From positions 1,674,001 through 1,738,000 of the forward strand of contig NC_089177.1 of the NCBI RefSeq assembly GCF_947507565.1: 64,000 nt of DNA, read 5' to 3'. The notes below the pieces were generated by a model. That model saw only the letters and a list, made by a program, of their open reading frames with translations. It was not told where the DNA came from and ran no database searches. The position numbers and the translations under genes are program-made. Shown here piece after piece: positions 9,818 to 21,420 of this stretch (the stretch's first letter is position 1; each line of letters starts with the position of its first letter). The stretch is from Oscarella lobularis. Its lineage: Eukaryota; Porifera; Homoscleromorpha; Homosclerophorida; Oscarellidae.

Positions 9818-12530
9818 ATAATGAGATCTTTTGGGAGCTGTGTTGAGGTAGGGCGGATCGATGCAGATGCGCACTTTTCCGGGTTTTCCACAGCGACAAA
9901 CAAATTCACACAATCCGTCGGTGTGGTAACGGGAGCAATAATACCTAGTTCGACCAATCGTTGCAATTCGGCGGTAACTGCGGCTTGACTTGCAATCGGT
10001 ATGCGTCGAGTCGGAATAACTCTGGGAGTGACATTGTCCTTGAGATGAATTTTGTACGGTATTCTGCAGGAATAGCACCGTGTCCTTGAAAGACATCAGC
10101 AAACGGCTTTAGCGAAGAATCGTTGAGAAGCGACGAATGTGTAGACGTGTAACTGTTGGTTGTGGAACGCGAAGGCGTCGATGACGTCACGACTTGGATG
10201 TCGTCAGAGCCCTATAAAAGAGAGCTGCGCCAACTCGATTTATCACGTGACTCACGTGAGCCGCTGGACGCCATTTTGTGTCCAGCTTCGCGAGTTTAGG
10301 CGGATCGTACCGCTTGCGGGATGGGTTAGAGCAGCTGCCCGAAAAACTGTGCGTTTAGGTCATGTAGAAGTTTCAAACGATGCGGTGTGCGGTCCTCTAG
10401 CGCGTATATTTCCTTTTTTACGCGAGGACGTAAAAATCCTCCTCGCCTACCCATTGAGCTGAGAACGCAGTACGATTTTCTGCGCTAACAGCTATCATTG
10501 CTACTTCATTTCCTACCTTTAGCAGTATGTGTTTAGTAGCGAAATCCGTCGAAATAATGTAGCAACCCTCAAGCTGTATTTTCTGAATTCTCAGAAAATG
10601 CTCATACACGCGCAAAACTATACAAAACTATTATACTAGACCACAATACTACGCGTAAGAGGTTTCCGGGCAACTATAACATTGTTTCACTTGCCTCATT
10701 CCCATCAAGCGAGTGAAAGAACCTGGCTAAATAAATGAAATAATTTTTTAGGTGCTTAGAAACTTTTTTTGCGCGTATTCCTGTGATGAAAGGAAAGTTT
10801 CGCGTACTTTTGAAATTTTAAAAAATCAAATCCGGGAATTTACGGAGTAGACAATGAGGTATTTCAAACGATTTTGACGAATTTCGCTACGCAACACATA
10901 GCGATAATAATCGGAAATGCACTAACAATGACAGCTGTTAACGCAGAAAAACCGTATTGCGTTCTCAGCTCGAAGGGTAGGCGAGGACGTTTTCACGTCT
11001 TCGCGCAAAAAAGGAAAGATACGCGTTAGGGCGCCGTACACCGCACCGTATGAAACTTCTACGTGACATAAACGTACTGTTTTTCGGGCAGCTGCTCTAA
11101 CTCATCCCGCAAGCGGTACGATGTGCCTAAACTCGCGAAGCTGGACACAAGATGGCGCCCATGTACGGGGTTGGCGCAGCTCTCTTTTATAGGGCTCTGG
11201 ATGTCGTCACTGTCACGAATGGTAATCAGTCCCATATCTTGACTGGCTTTGTGACTGAGAAGTGAGGTAACTTTTCCAGGAACAACGATGAAATTCATCT
11301 TGTATACTTTGCCATGGCGCGAGAGACAAAGACGAGTGGCTCTGTTAGGTATAACGCGAGATTTGCTGTGCATAAGAAGAATAGTTTTTGTAGGATGCAG
11401 CAAACGACATGTAGTATCACCAGTAGCAGCGGAATACGTTTCAAACGGGAGAATGTTTTGCTCGGCTCTGGTATCAATATGAAAAGCAACTTTCGTTTTG
11501 TTGGGCGTGCTAATGAGACAAAATGTCTCGGTCGCGCGAGTACCTGACTCCGAAACGATAGTATGCAACGAGACGTAGTGTGCACCAGAGTCATCGTAAT
11601 CCTCGGGATCGTCAGCAACGAGGTGTACGGCCGGTGAGTGACAGACGCTGGCGTAGTGACCTATTTTCGTGCAGTTCTTGCATTGCTTTCCAGAAGCGGG
11701 ACACGCATCACGCGTCGGCTTGTGGCTGAGTCCGCAGTAATCACATTTCTTGCCTCCGCAGCGATATTTTGACGAAGAGCGCGACGGCTGCCTCCGTCGA
11801 CGTCTGTTTGCGCGAACTTCGGGCTGATGAGTCAATATGTCAACTTCAGGTTCAAACTGTTGTGTGCGAAACACGTTGACTTCGGCGTTACGAATCAGCG
11901 AAGTACACGCATCGAGCGTTAGCGGTCCTTTCTCGAAGAGCTTTTGTCGTAGCGCTTGATCTTTGATGCCATGAACGAAACGGTCACGAAGTCGCAGGTC
12001 TGGGCCAACTGCGTGACCGTGATGATAAAGTCGATGTTGGATTCGCCGTCTTTTTGCTTGCGACTCTACGTAGAAGTTATAGCGTTCGAAAGACTGGTTG
12101 GTTTAAGCGCAAAATTTCTCGAGAATCGCCTGCACCGTTATGTGCGATTCGGAATCTTCATCAGCGTCTTGAGGTCGGGGAAAAACGAAATGTCGTAGAG
12201 ATCCAAAGAATCGTCACCCAAGAGATTTCAGAGCGTTGAGACTTGTGTTTGTCGGTTCTCTTGGTGAAGCTTCGTATTCGATTGACAGCGTCAGTTCGAA
12301 AAGCGAGAATGGCGCGTTCGGCAAATAAGGTGGTGTCTTTAAATCGCTCGTGAAGTTGAAGAAAAAGGGATTGTTTGTTTCACATTATTGGCGTAAAGCT
12401 TCAAATAAAATTGAATTTGTCCACATAATGTCTGATGCCTCAATTTAAAATTTTGAATAATTCTATTGTCGAGAGGCTGAATGTAGTAGAGGGCTACATT
12501 GCTCAACGGCTCAGAACGCACATGGCTAGT
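9818..12530 (-). pseudogene. Ty3/gypsy gag-protease-RT fragment, split by a hAT-type MITE
   Basis: On the minus strand, a gag C-terminus (about 12.0-11.88 kb: RFVHGIKDQALRQKLFEK, LTLDACTSLIRNAEV) leads into basic residues. Two zinc knuckles follow (CDYCGLSHKPTRDAC and CKNCTKIGHYASVC), then a retropepsin (VAFHIDTRAEQNILPF) at 11.4-11.5 kb. The catalytic D-T-G is D-T-R here. After the MITE at 10205-11199 the pol reading resumes (SSLKPFADVFQGHGAIPAEY) and ends in the start of RT (RLVELGIIAPVTTPTD.VNLFVAVENPEK, LN.A.KRSHY) with a frameshift. RNase H and integrase are absent. It is a different family from the Gmr1-like element at 56.7 kb. Confidence 0.8.
10205..11199. mobile_element. hAT-type MITE, 995 bp, long TIRs
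   Basis: The element begins CAGAGCCCTATAAAAGAGAG and ends with its reverse complement. The inverted arms extend roughly 280-295 bp each (10205-10500 and about 10920-11199) with moderate divergence. It is flanked by an 8-bp direct repeat GATGTCGT (10197-10204 and 11200-11207). An 8-bp target duplication with CAGAG termini is the hallmark of hAT transposons. The AT-richer centre codes for nothing recognisable. It interrupts the gypsy pol frame exactly, confirming a real insertion. Confidence 0.9.
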
Positions 12531-12539
12531 TGCATTGAT

Positions 12540-14319
12540 ATTTATCTACCTTTTGCTCGCCTGATCTGAGTAACGTCTTTAGGGTAAGAAAACTATGTTT
12601 AAACGGCAAGGAGCGAACCATATTGCGACCGGTCGTGCATGAGGTTGCTCTTCTCCTTCGTTTCATTAATCACCGAACTTTAGGCATGAAAAAAGAGTGC
12701 TCCCAGAGCCGACTATAGCAGATATTGTCTACACCTCATCCAACCCTATTATGTGGAAGGGGGCCATTTGAACGGAACAACAATAATAATCATAAAAACA
12801 AAACCTTTCAAACCTTTGCACACGTTCATAGCACACCACGTGACACAAGCACACTAAAAAAGGCAAAAATACAACATAACAATTACTCCAAACTTATCTG
12901 ACAATGCAAAACACTCAAAACACAGAAAAACACAAAGAAACATGAACATAGAAAACAACGTAAACAACCATATTCATTTATAAGACATTAACCAAGAACA
13001 ACGAAGCTTAAACAGAAATCTCCTTTAATCCTGTTTGAAAGACGAAATTGAGAGAAGTCCGTATAATCAAATAAAATATTGAAATGTTTTATACGGGGCG
13101 TCTCTAAGGGTTTGACTTAATCGTGACACGAAGAAGAGCAGGCAGAGAGGCACAAATAACCGATACTAATGCCTATTTCAATAATTATTGCAAATTTATT
13201 AGAGATTTATGAAAAACTGACTTCGGAGAAGATGAATGGGAAGGTACAATTCGTATTGCGAAGACGGTTTTATATGTCTGAAAATTGTTCAATAGCAACA
13301 GACGGGTCTCTTAATTAAAACCGAAGATCTGAATTACGCGGAGTACCGTTAGTAGACAAGTTAAGCTGGTTTTCTGCATGTGGGGCCAATTCCGTTCATT
13401 TTTATGTTTTCTATGGACCAACGTTTTAGCCGGTCTAATTAATTAATTGTAGAACGAGTCGTTGAACCTAGGAATATAATTGGACTAATTTCAACAGTTT
13501 TTTCTTTTAGTCAGCGGCATATGCATTCTTCATATAATTATTTCCTTTCAAAGCCGACTCCGAGCCACTTTCTGAACGCGTCTCGGATGGATCCTCGATT
13601 CGATGAGTTTCGCTTCGATCAATTTGCGAATACGTCTCTTCGCTTTCGCCATTTCTCCACAACTTCCTCGACATTAACTCTGATTTACGCCGTCCAAAAA
13701 TGAGTCAATTGGATATTTGAGATGCCGTTTCCAACTGTCCTAGCATCATTCGATCTTGAATTTGAAGCGACTCGGCGAAGAGATGTATCCTGGGCTCGTC
13801 TAGAAGTTGTTGCTAAAGTCACGTGACCGCACGATATCTGAAAACGGCGAAATTCGGCCGTTTTTCAAAACGGCAACGCAGCGATCGAATTCTTTACATC
13901 GTCCAGCTGTAGAATTTTGCGTCGAGGCCTCTTTGTTCCTAAACTGACGTCAGCGATCGATTACATCTTCATACGTCACCGGAATTTCACGACATTTGCA
14001 AAAACTGCCAAACTACGCATATATGCCGAGTTGGATAAAGCACTTTTTAGCTAAATAGTGTGTGTTTTGATGTTTTATGTACTATAACTTAAAATCTGTT
14101 GAGAAATTTGTATTTTTGTTTTTTGGCGCACGCTAGTGTTTCCGATTCATTTTAGCGTTCGTACAGTGAATTTCGCTTTTCCAAAACAGTGTTCTGTGCT
14201 TAATGTAAGAACTCTTATTATTAAGTTCGGATAGAGCGAGAAAAACGTCCGCTTCTTTTTCTTACTTGCGTGTGCTAACTTCAACCGGATATCGATTTGC
14301 ATTGGCGTGGCTACAGGAA
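12540..14319. other. AT-rich intergenic stretch, no gene recognised
   Basis: No frame, RNA gene or tandem repeat could be supported. Sequence at 14.10-14.32 kb is likely the promoter/5' UTR of the following acidic-protein gene. Confidence 0.4.
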
Positions 14320-14880
14320 ATGGATGCACAGGAAGCTGCCGAAGCTCTGATGAACGTCTCTGGCAATGCCGGAGATCTCGAGATGGAAGACGATGACGAC
14401 GAAGTTCAATTGGTGGAGGATTCCGATCTCGCGAGCTCAATGTAAGTTCCTAAAAATTGTAGTAGCATCAAATCAACTGAAGTGGACGAAACGATGGGCG
14501 AAACAATGAACGAACCGATAAACGAAAGACTTTTGACGTCGCCATCCGCGAAGCGTACAAAAAGAGGTAAAATTTGATATATACTTTAGATTTCTACAGA
14601 CGATGACGAGTTATAGACGAAGACGATGACGATAGCGAAAGCGCCAAGGACGAAAGCGAGAACGAGAGCGGCGGCGATGAAGACATGTACGATGACGAGG
14701 ACGACGAAAATTTTTTATACAAATTGACGCCGAAAGGCGAGCTCGAATTTCAGAAGGTCTTGTCGTCGTTAGGAGCAAGCGTCTTCGGACTGCGCGCGGA
14801 AAGCGGCAGCTGCCCGGGAGGGAGACAGTTACATGAACTTAAGCGTAGCTGCGCTAGGGTCGCGAGACCAACAAAATAGT
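14320..14880 (+). CDS. 5' exons of an acidic protein gene, function unknown, 3' end disrupted
   Basis: Three exons splice cleanly: 14320-14441 (starts MDAQEAAEALMNVSG), 14463-14566 and 14617 onward. Introns are of 21 and 50 nt by sequence; the first is unusually short and may be mis-called. The product is rich in Asp/Glu (EDDDDEVQLVEDSD, later DEDDDSES and YDDEDDEN). It then reads FLYKLTPKGELEFQKVLSSL, which looks like the start of a folded domain. The frame then runs into sequence ending RPTK-stop at 14876, just before the repeat block at 15.1 kb. Acidic N-termini of this kind are common in nuclear/nucleolar proteins, but I recognise no family. The gene is probably truncated by the 15.09-20.93 kb unit. 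Confidence 0.45.
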
Positions 14881-15120
14881 TTCATAGACGCGAAGCTGAG
14901 CTTCGCGTTCCGAGTATAGGTCAATACAGGAAGAGGAACCACACACACGGGAAAGCTTATGGGTTATAACACTACAGACGGAACATTGAAGAAGAACAGA
15001 TAGACGACGACGTCAATAACACATAAAAGTACCTTTGCCAGCCCGACCCTCAGAGCGTTGTACGAAATTTCCGAGGCGATTGAGGAAATCTATGGCGCGC
15101 CATTTCTGCCAAAAATAAGC

Positions 15121-15305
15121 CATGAACCATAAACTATGAACCATGAACCATGAACCATGAACCATGAATCATGAATCATGAATCATGAATCATGAATCAT
15201 GAATCATGAACCATGAATCATGAACCATGAACCATGAATCATGAACCATGAATCATGAACCAGGAACCGGTTATGAACTATTATCAACTATGAACCATGA
15301 ACCAT
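15121..15305 (+). repeat. 7-bp minisatellite (ATGAACC/ATGAATC)n, left subterminal
   Basis: Tandem 7-mers with C/T variation and a few degenerate units. It is the mirror of the array at 20640-20905. Confidence 0.9.
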
Positions 15306-15703
15306 GATGAACTGTGGACCATCATCCATGATCGGATGTTACCAGAAATTCACGAATCTACCACAATGTTTGAAATTTAATGTCTTTAGTGGTAATTGGA
15401 CTAAAAACCTAATTCTCTTTCAACAAATTGAGACGCACGGCGGTATATATCAATCCCTCTGTCGTGCGAAAGTGCAAGAGGGTCAATTTCAGCTTGAAGT
15501 CGCTGTCGCTGTTAGCGGGATATTGGGGCTTGGTACGTCTTCCAAAACAACACCCTCAGAACTTGAATCTGCTGTGACGGGCCCCATCTAATCAACACCG
15601 TAGTCATCCTCTGCGTCTTCATCTACGGAATATCCCGACCCAAACATTCTTAGCTGACCGCGCACCCAGAGCTGCGAACATTCCGTTTACATACCCACAC
15701 AAA

Positions 15704-17028
15704 CTAATGTTGCAGTTGTCTTACTTGCAGGGGCGTTTGACCTCGTTCAGATCGAATTCTATGCCGAATCCAGGCTTGCACAAAAGAATCAAGAGCACGT
15801 TGAATTCGGGGCATGAACGTGTAATGAAGGCAAAAGAGGTCGACCTCATTGTCGCTGTCAAGTAGTCTTTCCGATTCTAAAAATTCAAAGAGTTCCCGGT
15901 ACGTTGCAGCAACAGCAACAGTCACGTCTCTCCAAAGCCTTTCTATTCGTTGGTTGTGCACTGACCGCCCAGCTATAAAACTGCGTCGCTCCGTTCCTCG
16001 GTTTTCTATCATCCACGCGGCAACGTCAACATTCTCTGTTCCACGGTCTCCTCTTACCCGTGACGGAACACTGTATGTTTCACAGGCTTGGACAAAGTAA
16101 GACAAAACTGTTGCCCCCTTGTTATTTGAGGAACAGCGCAAAAAAACTGGAATTCTACTGTGACCGTCAATGCCTAACCATAATGAATGTTATTGTGTTA
16201 TTTAAACAAGTAACTGGCGATGAATTAAAAACTCACCTCCGTGAACTACAATTTTCCATCGAATAAGAGCGTGCAACCCGTCTATATGCCAAAGAGCATT
16301 TGGGCCATGTACGTGATATCGCCTTTGAACCGCATAAGACCACCGCAGTGACACTCCTTGAGGGTCAACTCGCACAAGGCTTGACCTCACTCGGTATCTT
16401 GGAACTTTAATTGCTCTCGATTGCATATGGCCTTCAACAAGCCGATAGCCGTGCCTAGGGAATTCGTGATTTATCTCCATAACAGCCGCGTCTAAATCAC
16501 TGTCAGAAATTGCAGTGTATGGGCCTCGAATAGCTATACAAGCTCGCAGCGGCCAGTTTTTCGATGAATAGTCCTGACGGAGCAGCCTACGATATCAGCT
16601 ATTTCTCCCACAGTGAAGTCCAAATCAATCAAATATTCTAGTTGATCCCTTTCAACTTGAATTGTAGGACGCCCTCTTAGGCCAGAAGACGCTAAAATGA
16701 AGAAGACTTCCTGAAAACAGTTACAGAAATCATAAAGTTCAGTTTACCTTCGCGAGGGGCAGCATACGTATCCTGAAGCCACCATTTTTCCTTGCCTGCT
16801 CTCGTGCCTGCAGCGCAGAGCCAACACGAACTGTTGGAGAAGAGTCACCAATCCGTTTCCGTCGCGTCCTAGCAAGTGTTCTGCCCTGACAACGTGTATC
16901 AGGGCTGATTCGGAGCGCGCAACAATATCTTCCAGATCATCAAGTGAAGCAGCATCTATAGTACGACGGATGTCATTGATGAGACGGCGAATGTACTCAA
17001 TAAAGTGAAGGACGTTGTCCTGGTTCAT
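15704..17028 (-). pseudogene. rve-type (integrase-core) DDE transposase, frameshifted
   Basis: Minus-strand pieces are 17028-16744 (starts MNQDNVLHFIEYIRR), about 16690-16490 (helix-turn-helix: QVERDQLEYLIDLDFTVGEI, ADIVGCSVRTIHRK), 16490-16237 and 16173-15704. The last two are joined by a clean 63-bp intron (GTGAGT...TTAG). Catalytic residues are visible: first Asp in LWHIDGLHALIRW, second Asp in RGDRGTENVDVA, Glu in GRSVHNQRIERLWRDV. This is the integrase-core family found in many invertebrate and fish genomes, with the diagnostic end LFCLHYTFMPRIQRAL. A 1-nt insertion after the HTH and another shift near YTAISDSD break the frame, so it is probably inactive. It is divergently arranged relative to the HECT gene; a MULE-like MITE separates them. 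Confidence 0.8.
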
Positions 17029-17076
17029 TTTTGTGACTCAAATAGCGCGCTAGGACTGGGAATGCACCTCGCGCCC

Positions 17077-17612
17077 TAGCCTCGAGGATCCAGACCCTCT
17101 TCCCGCGCGCTAAGATGCGTGGGAGGGGGACGCCGCGGAAAAAGGGTCTGGATCCACTCTGTACAAAGCCGTGCGGGATACGTGACCCAAAAGGACCCGT
17201 GCGGTCCAATCACGAAGCTCGACTGCTAGTAGGCTTCTAGCTCGTAACTCGCGTTCTATTAAGTGGGTTCGAGCTCCTTAGACGAAATAGGGTAGCTTAT
17301 ATCTGTCCTGGTATGCGTCAAAACCACTTTCGAGTTTTAATTCAGCCGTTATGGCGTTACAAATGTGAACGGTGCTTTCTAGAAGGTTGTATAGTCTTCG
17401 TTTCGCTGCCGACATTTTTGGCAAGTCGGCTACAAGTCGGCTATTACGCTTCAAGCCAAATAGCAGTCGAGCTTCGTGATTGGACCGCACGGGTCCTTTT
17501 GAGTCACGTGTCCCGCACGGCTTTGCACAGAGTGGATCCAGACCCTCTTTCCGCGGCATCCCCCTCCCACGCATCTTAGCGCGCGGGAAGAGGGTCTGGA
17601 TCCTCGAGGCTA
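17077..17612. mobile_element. MULE-like MITE, 536 bp, 152-bp TIRs
   Basis: The element starts TAGCCTCGAGGATCCAGACC at 17077 and ends in the reverse complement at 17612. Arms 17077-17228 and 17461-17612 match over nearly their whole length (shared words GGTCTGGATCC, GTGCGGTCCAATCACGAAG). The terminal octamer TAGCCTCG and the following CCAGACCCTC are shared with the element at 49581-50233. Flanks CCTCGCGCCC and CCTCTTCCCC are only weakly alike, so the target duplication has decayed or was never perfect. Confidence 0.8.
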
Positions 17613-18184
17613 CCTCTTCCCCTGTCTTTGTCTAATAGCCATCTTTAGCTCGCGCCCAGACACAACTGAGAGTCCCGTATATCGAACGGTATGGCCAACA
17701 CAGCGATGAGCAACGCAGCCTACGAGTCCTCTCTGAAGGAATTCAGAGTGTGTCAGGGCAATTGTTTGAACTCATAAGCACCCTTAGACGTAAACTCCTT
17801 CGCTGCAAGTGAAGCGTAGGTACGTAAATCTTGCCGTTGCAGGAGACAACGCGGGGCCGTCACGTGAAGTTTTGTTGCGCGGACGACCCAGCGTTGCGCC
17901 GTTGCGTGAAATCTCGTTGCGCGAACAACCGAGTCTTGGACAGTCGCAAACGAGCACAGAAACAGAAGGGGGACCCAGTCGTTGACCGCTTCCGGTTCAG
18001 ACTGAACGGCCGTCTGCGTTTCGAAACGCTTCTTCAGTGGGTTCTACTCTATCGCCTCGAGATACGTCTGTTCGTCAAGAACTTCGAAACCTTTTTCGCC
18101 CAACTTCTACTCCTGTGCATCCGCTTCAAGGTTGACGAGAAGCAGCCATAGTCGGCGCGCTACGCCTTATCGCCGAGAGAGCAC

Positions 18185-20418
18185 ACAGAAAGCATTGCTG
18201 GGGCTCAACGTATGCTGTTTGAAATCATTAATGTCTATGCGGTCAACGCCTACACCAGAGGAAATGACTCCTCTCATGGACGCCGGGCTCGGCTTAAAGT
18301 GTCTACAGTTCAAACGCGACGGCGACGCCTTTCACGTGCATAATGTGATTGTTTCAGCTTTTCCGCAATTGGAGGGCTGTGGGGATACGAATTTCTTCGC
18401 TCTGCACCAAACTGTCGTGTTCTGATACCCCTGAGTTCCACCACGGGATCAATAACATCAGAAGTCATATCCGACTCAACGAGGGCAAACACAAGAATTT
18501 TCGTACGGCCATTGCAGCAGAACATACCAGTTGTTCCTCCAGCTGAACAAGTACGCTGCAACCATTTTTATATATAATTTATATATTTTTAATTTTGTAA
18601 AGCAATCTGACAGTCAGACGGCGCCAGAGCAGCCAATGGCCGAGTGTAGGAATTGCGGCACTCTTATCGTTATGACACGGCTTCGACGTCACCGTTTGTC
18701 TTGTGAGAGACATACGTAAGAATCGATAATGTATTTGTTTAGCTAAATATATTTGATTTAAACGTCTGCGTGTAGGCTTTCTACTCCTGTTGCACCGACT
18801 GAAGAAAGAGAGACGGTCATGGCAACAGCACACGAAGGAGAATCCTTGCCAGTTACCTCTAACCGTCGACACGACACCACTGAACACGACAGCGACAACG
18901 ACGTAAGACGTAAAACATTCCATTTTGGCATCTTCTAACCCTAGCGTTCAGACTATAATTCTTGATGATTCGCGGGTGAGCGTATTCAGGTAAAGCATGA
19001 TGAAGTTAGTGGCATTATGTTGACGTTTTTTCTTGTCTATGCAGGATACTATTCGTCATTTGTCCGTAATCTTTCCTCAAAACAACAGAGAGTCCATTGC
19101 ACGGATTGCATCAGTGGCAGTCAATATAAGCGATGCAGTTGATATGATGAAAACTCTGCCAAGGAATTTAAAGGTGTTTCTGCATTGTTCACCTTTGTCA
19201 TGATTTGACATGTTTTTTAATTAAGGTGACGAAACTCTCAATCGAATTCGAGAACGTCTCACTGCAAATCTATCTGAAGAGACGTTGCGTCTTCACGTTG
19301 ATCCGGACAATTTATGGCAGACTGTCTCTTTTTACAAAGGCTTGCCTGACGACGGTTACTCAAAGAAGCTGAGGGTGTCTTTCGAAGGACAAGAAGGAAT
19401 TGACGGTGGCGCTATTTCTAAAGAGTTCTTCACGATGTTATTGGATGAAATTGACAAGCATCTCTTTGAAGGGTCCAGTTAAAAGAGAATACCAAAAAGG
19501 GACTACGGAATTGAAGAAACATTTGCTCTTGCAGGCAGAATGATCGCCCATTCAATTGCTCAGGGGGTCAGGCTTTCCTCACCTGGCTAGGGACCTTTAT
19601 CGTTTCGGGAGACACGAACGTGACGGTAACACATGACGATCTGTCAGGCGAAATATATTCACTGCGTCACCTGCAAACGTTCCTTACCCAAGTAAGAAGT
19701 TTTTAAACTTCAATTTTGCTATATAGTGCAACTCGGTAGATACTCGATGCAGCACATGATTCCGAAATTGACGAGATAATAGACGAAAACGAATCGTACG
19801 TTACCAACTGTGGATGGCCTACCGGACTGGTCATTAATACGAAAAGCCGGGAGCGGTTCGTGCATCCAAGAAGAATTATTTTCAAAGCGATTGAGAATGC
19901 TGCATGCTATTCGCGATGGACTCCGATGTGGAGGAGTCCTTAGAGAAATCGTCTATTATCCAGAGATTATGAAGTCGCTCTTTGTGCATTCCGATGACAG
20001 TGTGCTGACGGGAGACAACGTCTTCGAAATTATACGGTTTGAACCTCAGAGTTCTCTTAGCCCCCAGGCGAGAGCTTGCATTTTCTACTTGAGAACCTTC
20101 TTACAACGAATCGAAAATGAACGAGGTTACGATTATCTATTGTTAAACTTGCCCCTTTTAATGTAATATCTATTTCAGTTTCGCTGGATGGTCTGGGAAG
20201 TAACATCCCGCTTTTGAAAGCCTTCATTTACTTTGCGACATCACAACTCACACTAGGACGTGGAACGACAATTAAAGTGTCTTTTAATGCACACGCTGCT
20301 GCAGGCTCTTTGCCAACGGTCGCAGCGTGTTTTGGTCGATTTTCGTGACGCAGAAGACTTTTACCAGCGCCTCCGAATGGCCATCACTGATGGAGCAAGC
20401 GGATTTCATCGTTACTAG
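18185..20418 (+). pseudogene. G2E3-like HECT-domain E3 ligase with zinc finger and CUE-like domain, frameshifted
   Basis: Domains run in the order known for the expanded animal G2E3-like family. The N-terminal module is at 18.26-18.54 kb (AGLGLKCLQFKRDGDAFHVH, VSAFPQLEGCGG with a frame change, then FLRSAPNCRVL and FVRPLQQNIPVVPP). A small C-x2-C..H..C finger follows at 18.64 kb (MAECRNCGTLIVMTRLRRH). A CUE-like helix bundle is at 19.04-19.17 kb (DTIRHLSVIFPQNNRESIAR). The HECT N-lobe is at 19.23-19.7 kb (LHVDPDNLWQTV, VSFEGQEGIDGGAISKEFF, GRMIAHSIAQG), and the C-lobe at 19.74-20.418 kb (VFEIIRFEP, FIYFATSQLTLG, LPTVAAC with the likely catalytic Cys, AITDGASGFHRY). Introns are 50-90 bp. At least three 1-nt frame breaks are needed (about 18380, 19570, 20320), so it is a pseudogene or mis-assembled. 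It sits inside the TIR-bounded unit. Confidence 0.75.
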
Positions 20419-20639
20419 ATGAAGAAAAACGGTGTTTGACTTTTAACGTTTGAAACTGTTTAGTTAGTTAGAGCTGTTTTGCTCCGTTTCCTTTAGTTTA
20501 AGGCGTTCTCGATTCTTTGAGTAATCATTCAGGTGTTGTTGATTGTTTGAGTAATCGTACCACTTTGTTAGGTCTTTTAATAAATTTCATGCGCATCGTT
20601 CAAACTTTATGATTCATAAAGAAGGCATGATTAATTGCT

Positions 20640-20905
20640 TATGATTCATGATTCATGGATCATGGTTCATGGTCCACAGTTCATGGTTCATGGGTCATGA
20701 TTCATGATTCATGATTCATGATTCATGGTCCACAGTTCATGGTTCATGATTCATGGTTCATGGTTTGAGGTTCATGGTTCATGGTTCATGGCTCATGGTT
20801 CATGGTTCATGGTTCATTTTTGGCAGAAACGGCACGCCATACGTGAATTGTGATTCACGGTTTGAGGTTCATGGTTCATGGTTCATAGTTTATGGTTCAT
20901 GGCTT
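20640..20905 (-). repeat. 7-bp minisatellite (GATTCAT/GGTTCAT)n, right subterminal
   Basis: Reverse complement of the left array. It includes a second, slightly diverged copy of the terminal motif TTTTTGGCAGAAACGGC at about 20819-20835, indicating internal duplication of the terminus. Confidence 0.9.
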
Positions 20906-21095
20906 ATTTTTGGCAGAAACGGCGCGCCATAGAAATCACTTGCGTGCTTGCCCCAGCGTCCGAAGTGCTCCGCAACAACCGGAAAAAAGCACGATGATGA
21001 ACCGCGGACACGAACAACAGATGAGTAAATCTCGATCTTTTTCTCCTCGCGAATTATTGCTGCAGCCCCATCTTCAACAACCGCGCGACGCTGCT

Positions 21096-21420
21096 TGACA
21101 ATTCCTATTAGATACTCAGTTCCTCAATCTGACTTAATTATTTCTAGTACACAAATAAGTCTTTGACTCCGGCTTGATTATGTCTGTTATCTAAACAGTC
21201 GATTCCTAACTCCAGTTTCATTAGCGTTGGTTACACTACGACATGCACTACGGGGAGGTCAATATGCAAATTCCCCTTTGGGGGAGAGAACTTTTAGAAA
21301 TGGGAGCCGGAGTCAGAAAAAGGTCCTCAGACAGAGTCCCTAATTCCGGCCCAATCAAGTCTACCGGAAGGTTATTGTCATTACGACGGTCCTACAATAT
21401 GAGTGTCATTTTCCTGGTCG
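21096..21420 (-). repeat. Dispersed repeat, same family as 33.3-34.2 kb, inverted
   Basis: Blocks such as GATTATGTCTGTTATCTAAA, CGTTGGTTACACTACGACATG and GGGAGCCGGAGTCAGAAAAA are the reverse complement of the units at 33.29-34.17 kb. No coding capacity is seen. Confidence 0.75.

Larger units (their letters stand above)
15090..20932. mobile_element. 5.84-kb TIR-bounded unit carrying a transposase and a HECT gene
   Basis: The left end (15090: CTATGGCGCGCC, then TTTCTGCCAAAAATAAGCC and a 7-bp repeat array) is mirrored at the right end (20932) over about 60 bp with a single mismatch. Both ends are followed inward by (ATGAAYC)n minisatellite. AAAT occurs directly outside both ends (15086-15089 and 20933-20936) and may be a 4-bp target duplication. 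Inside are a divergent rve/DDE transposase (minus) and a HECT-domain gene (plus). I infer one large two-gene DNA transposon related to the eukaryotic IS3-like/rve elements; the class assignment is not proven by the sequence alone. Confidence 0.65.
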
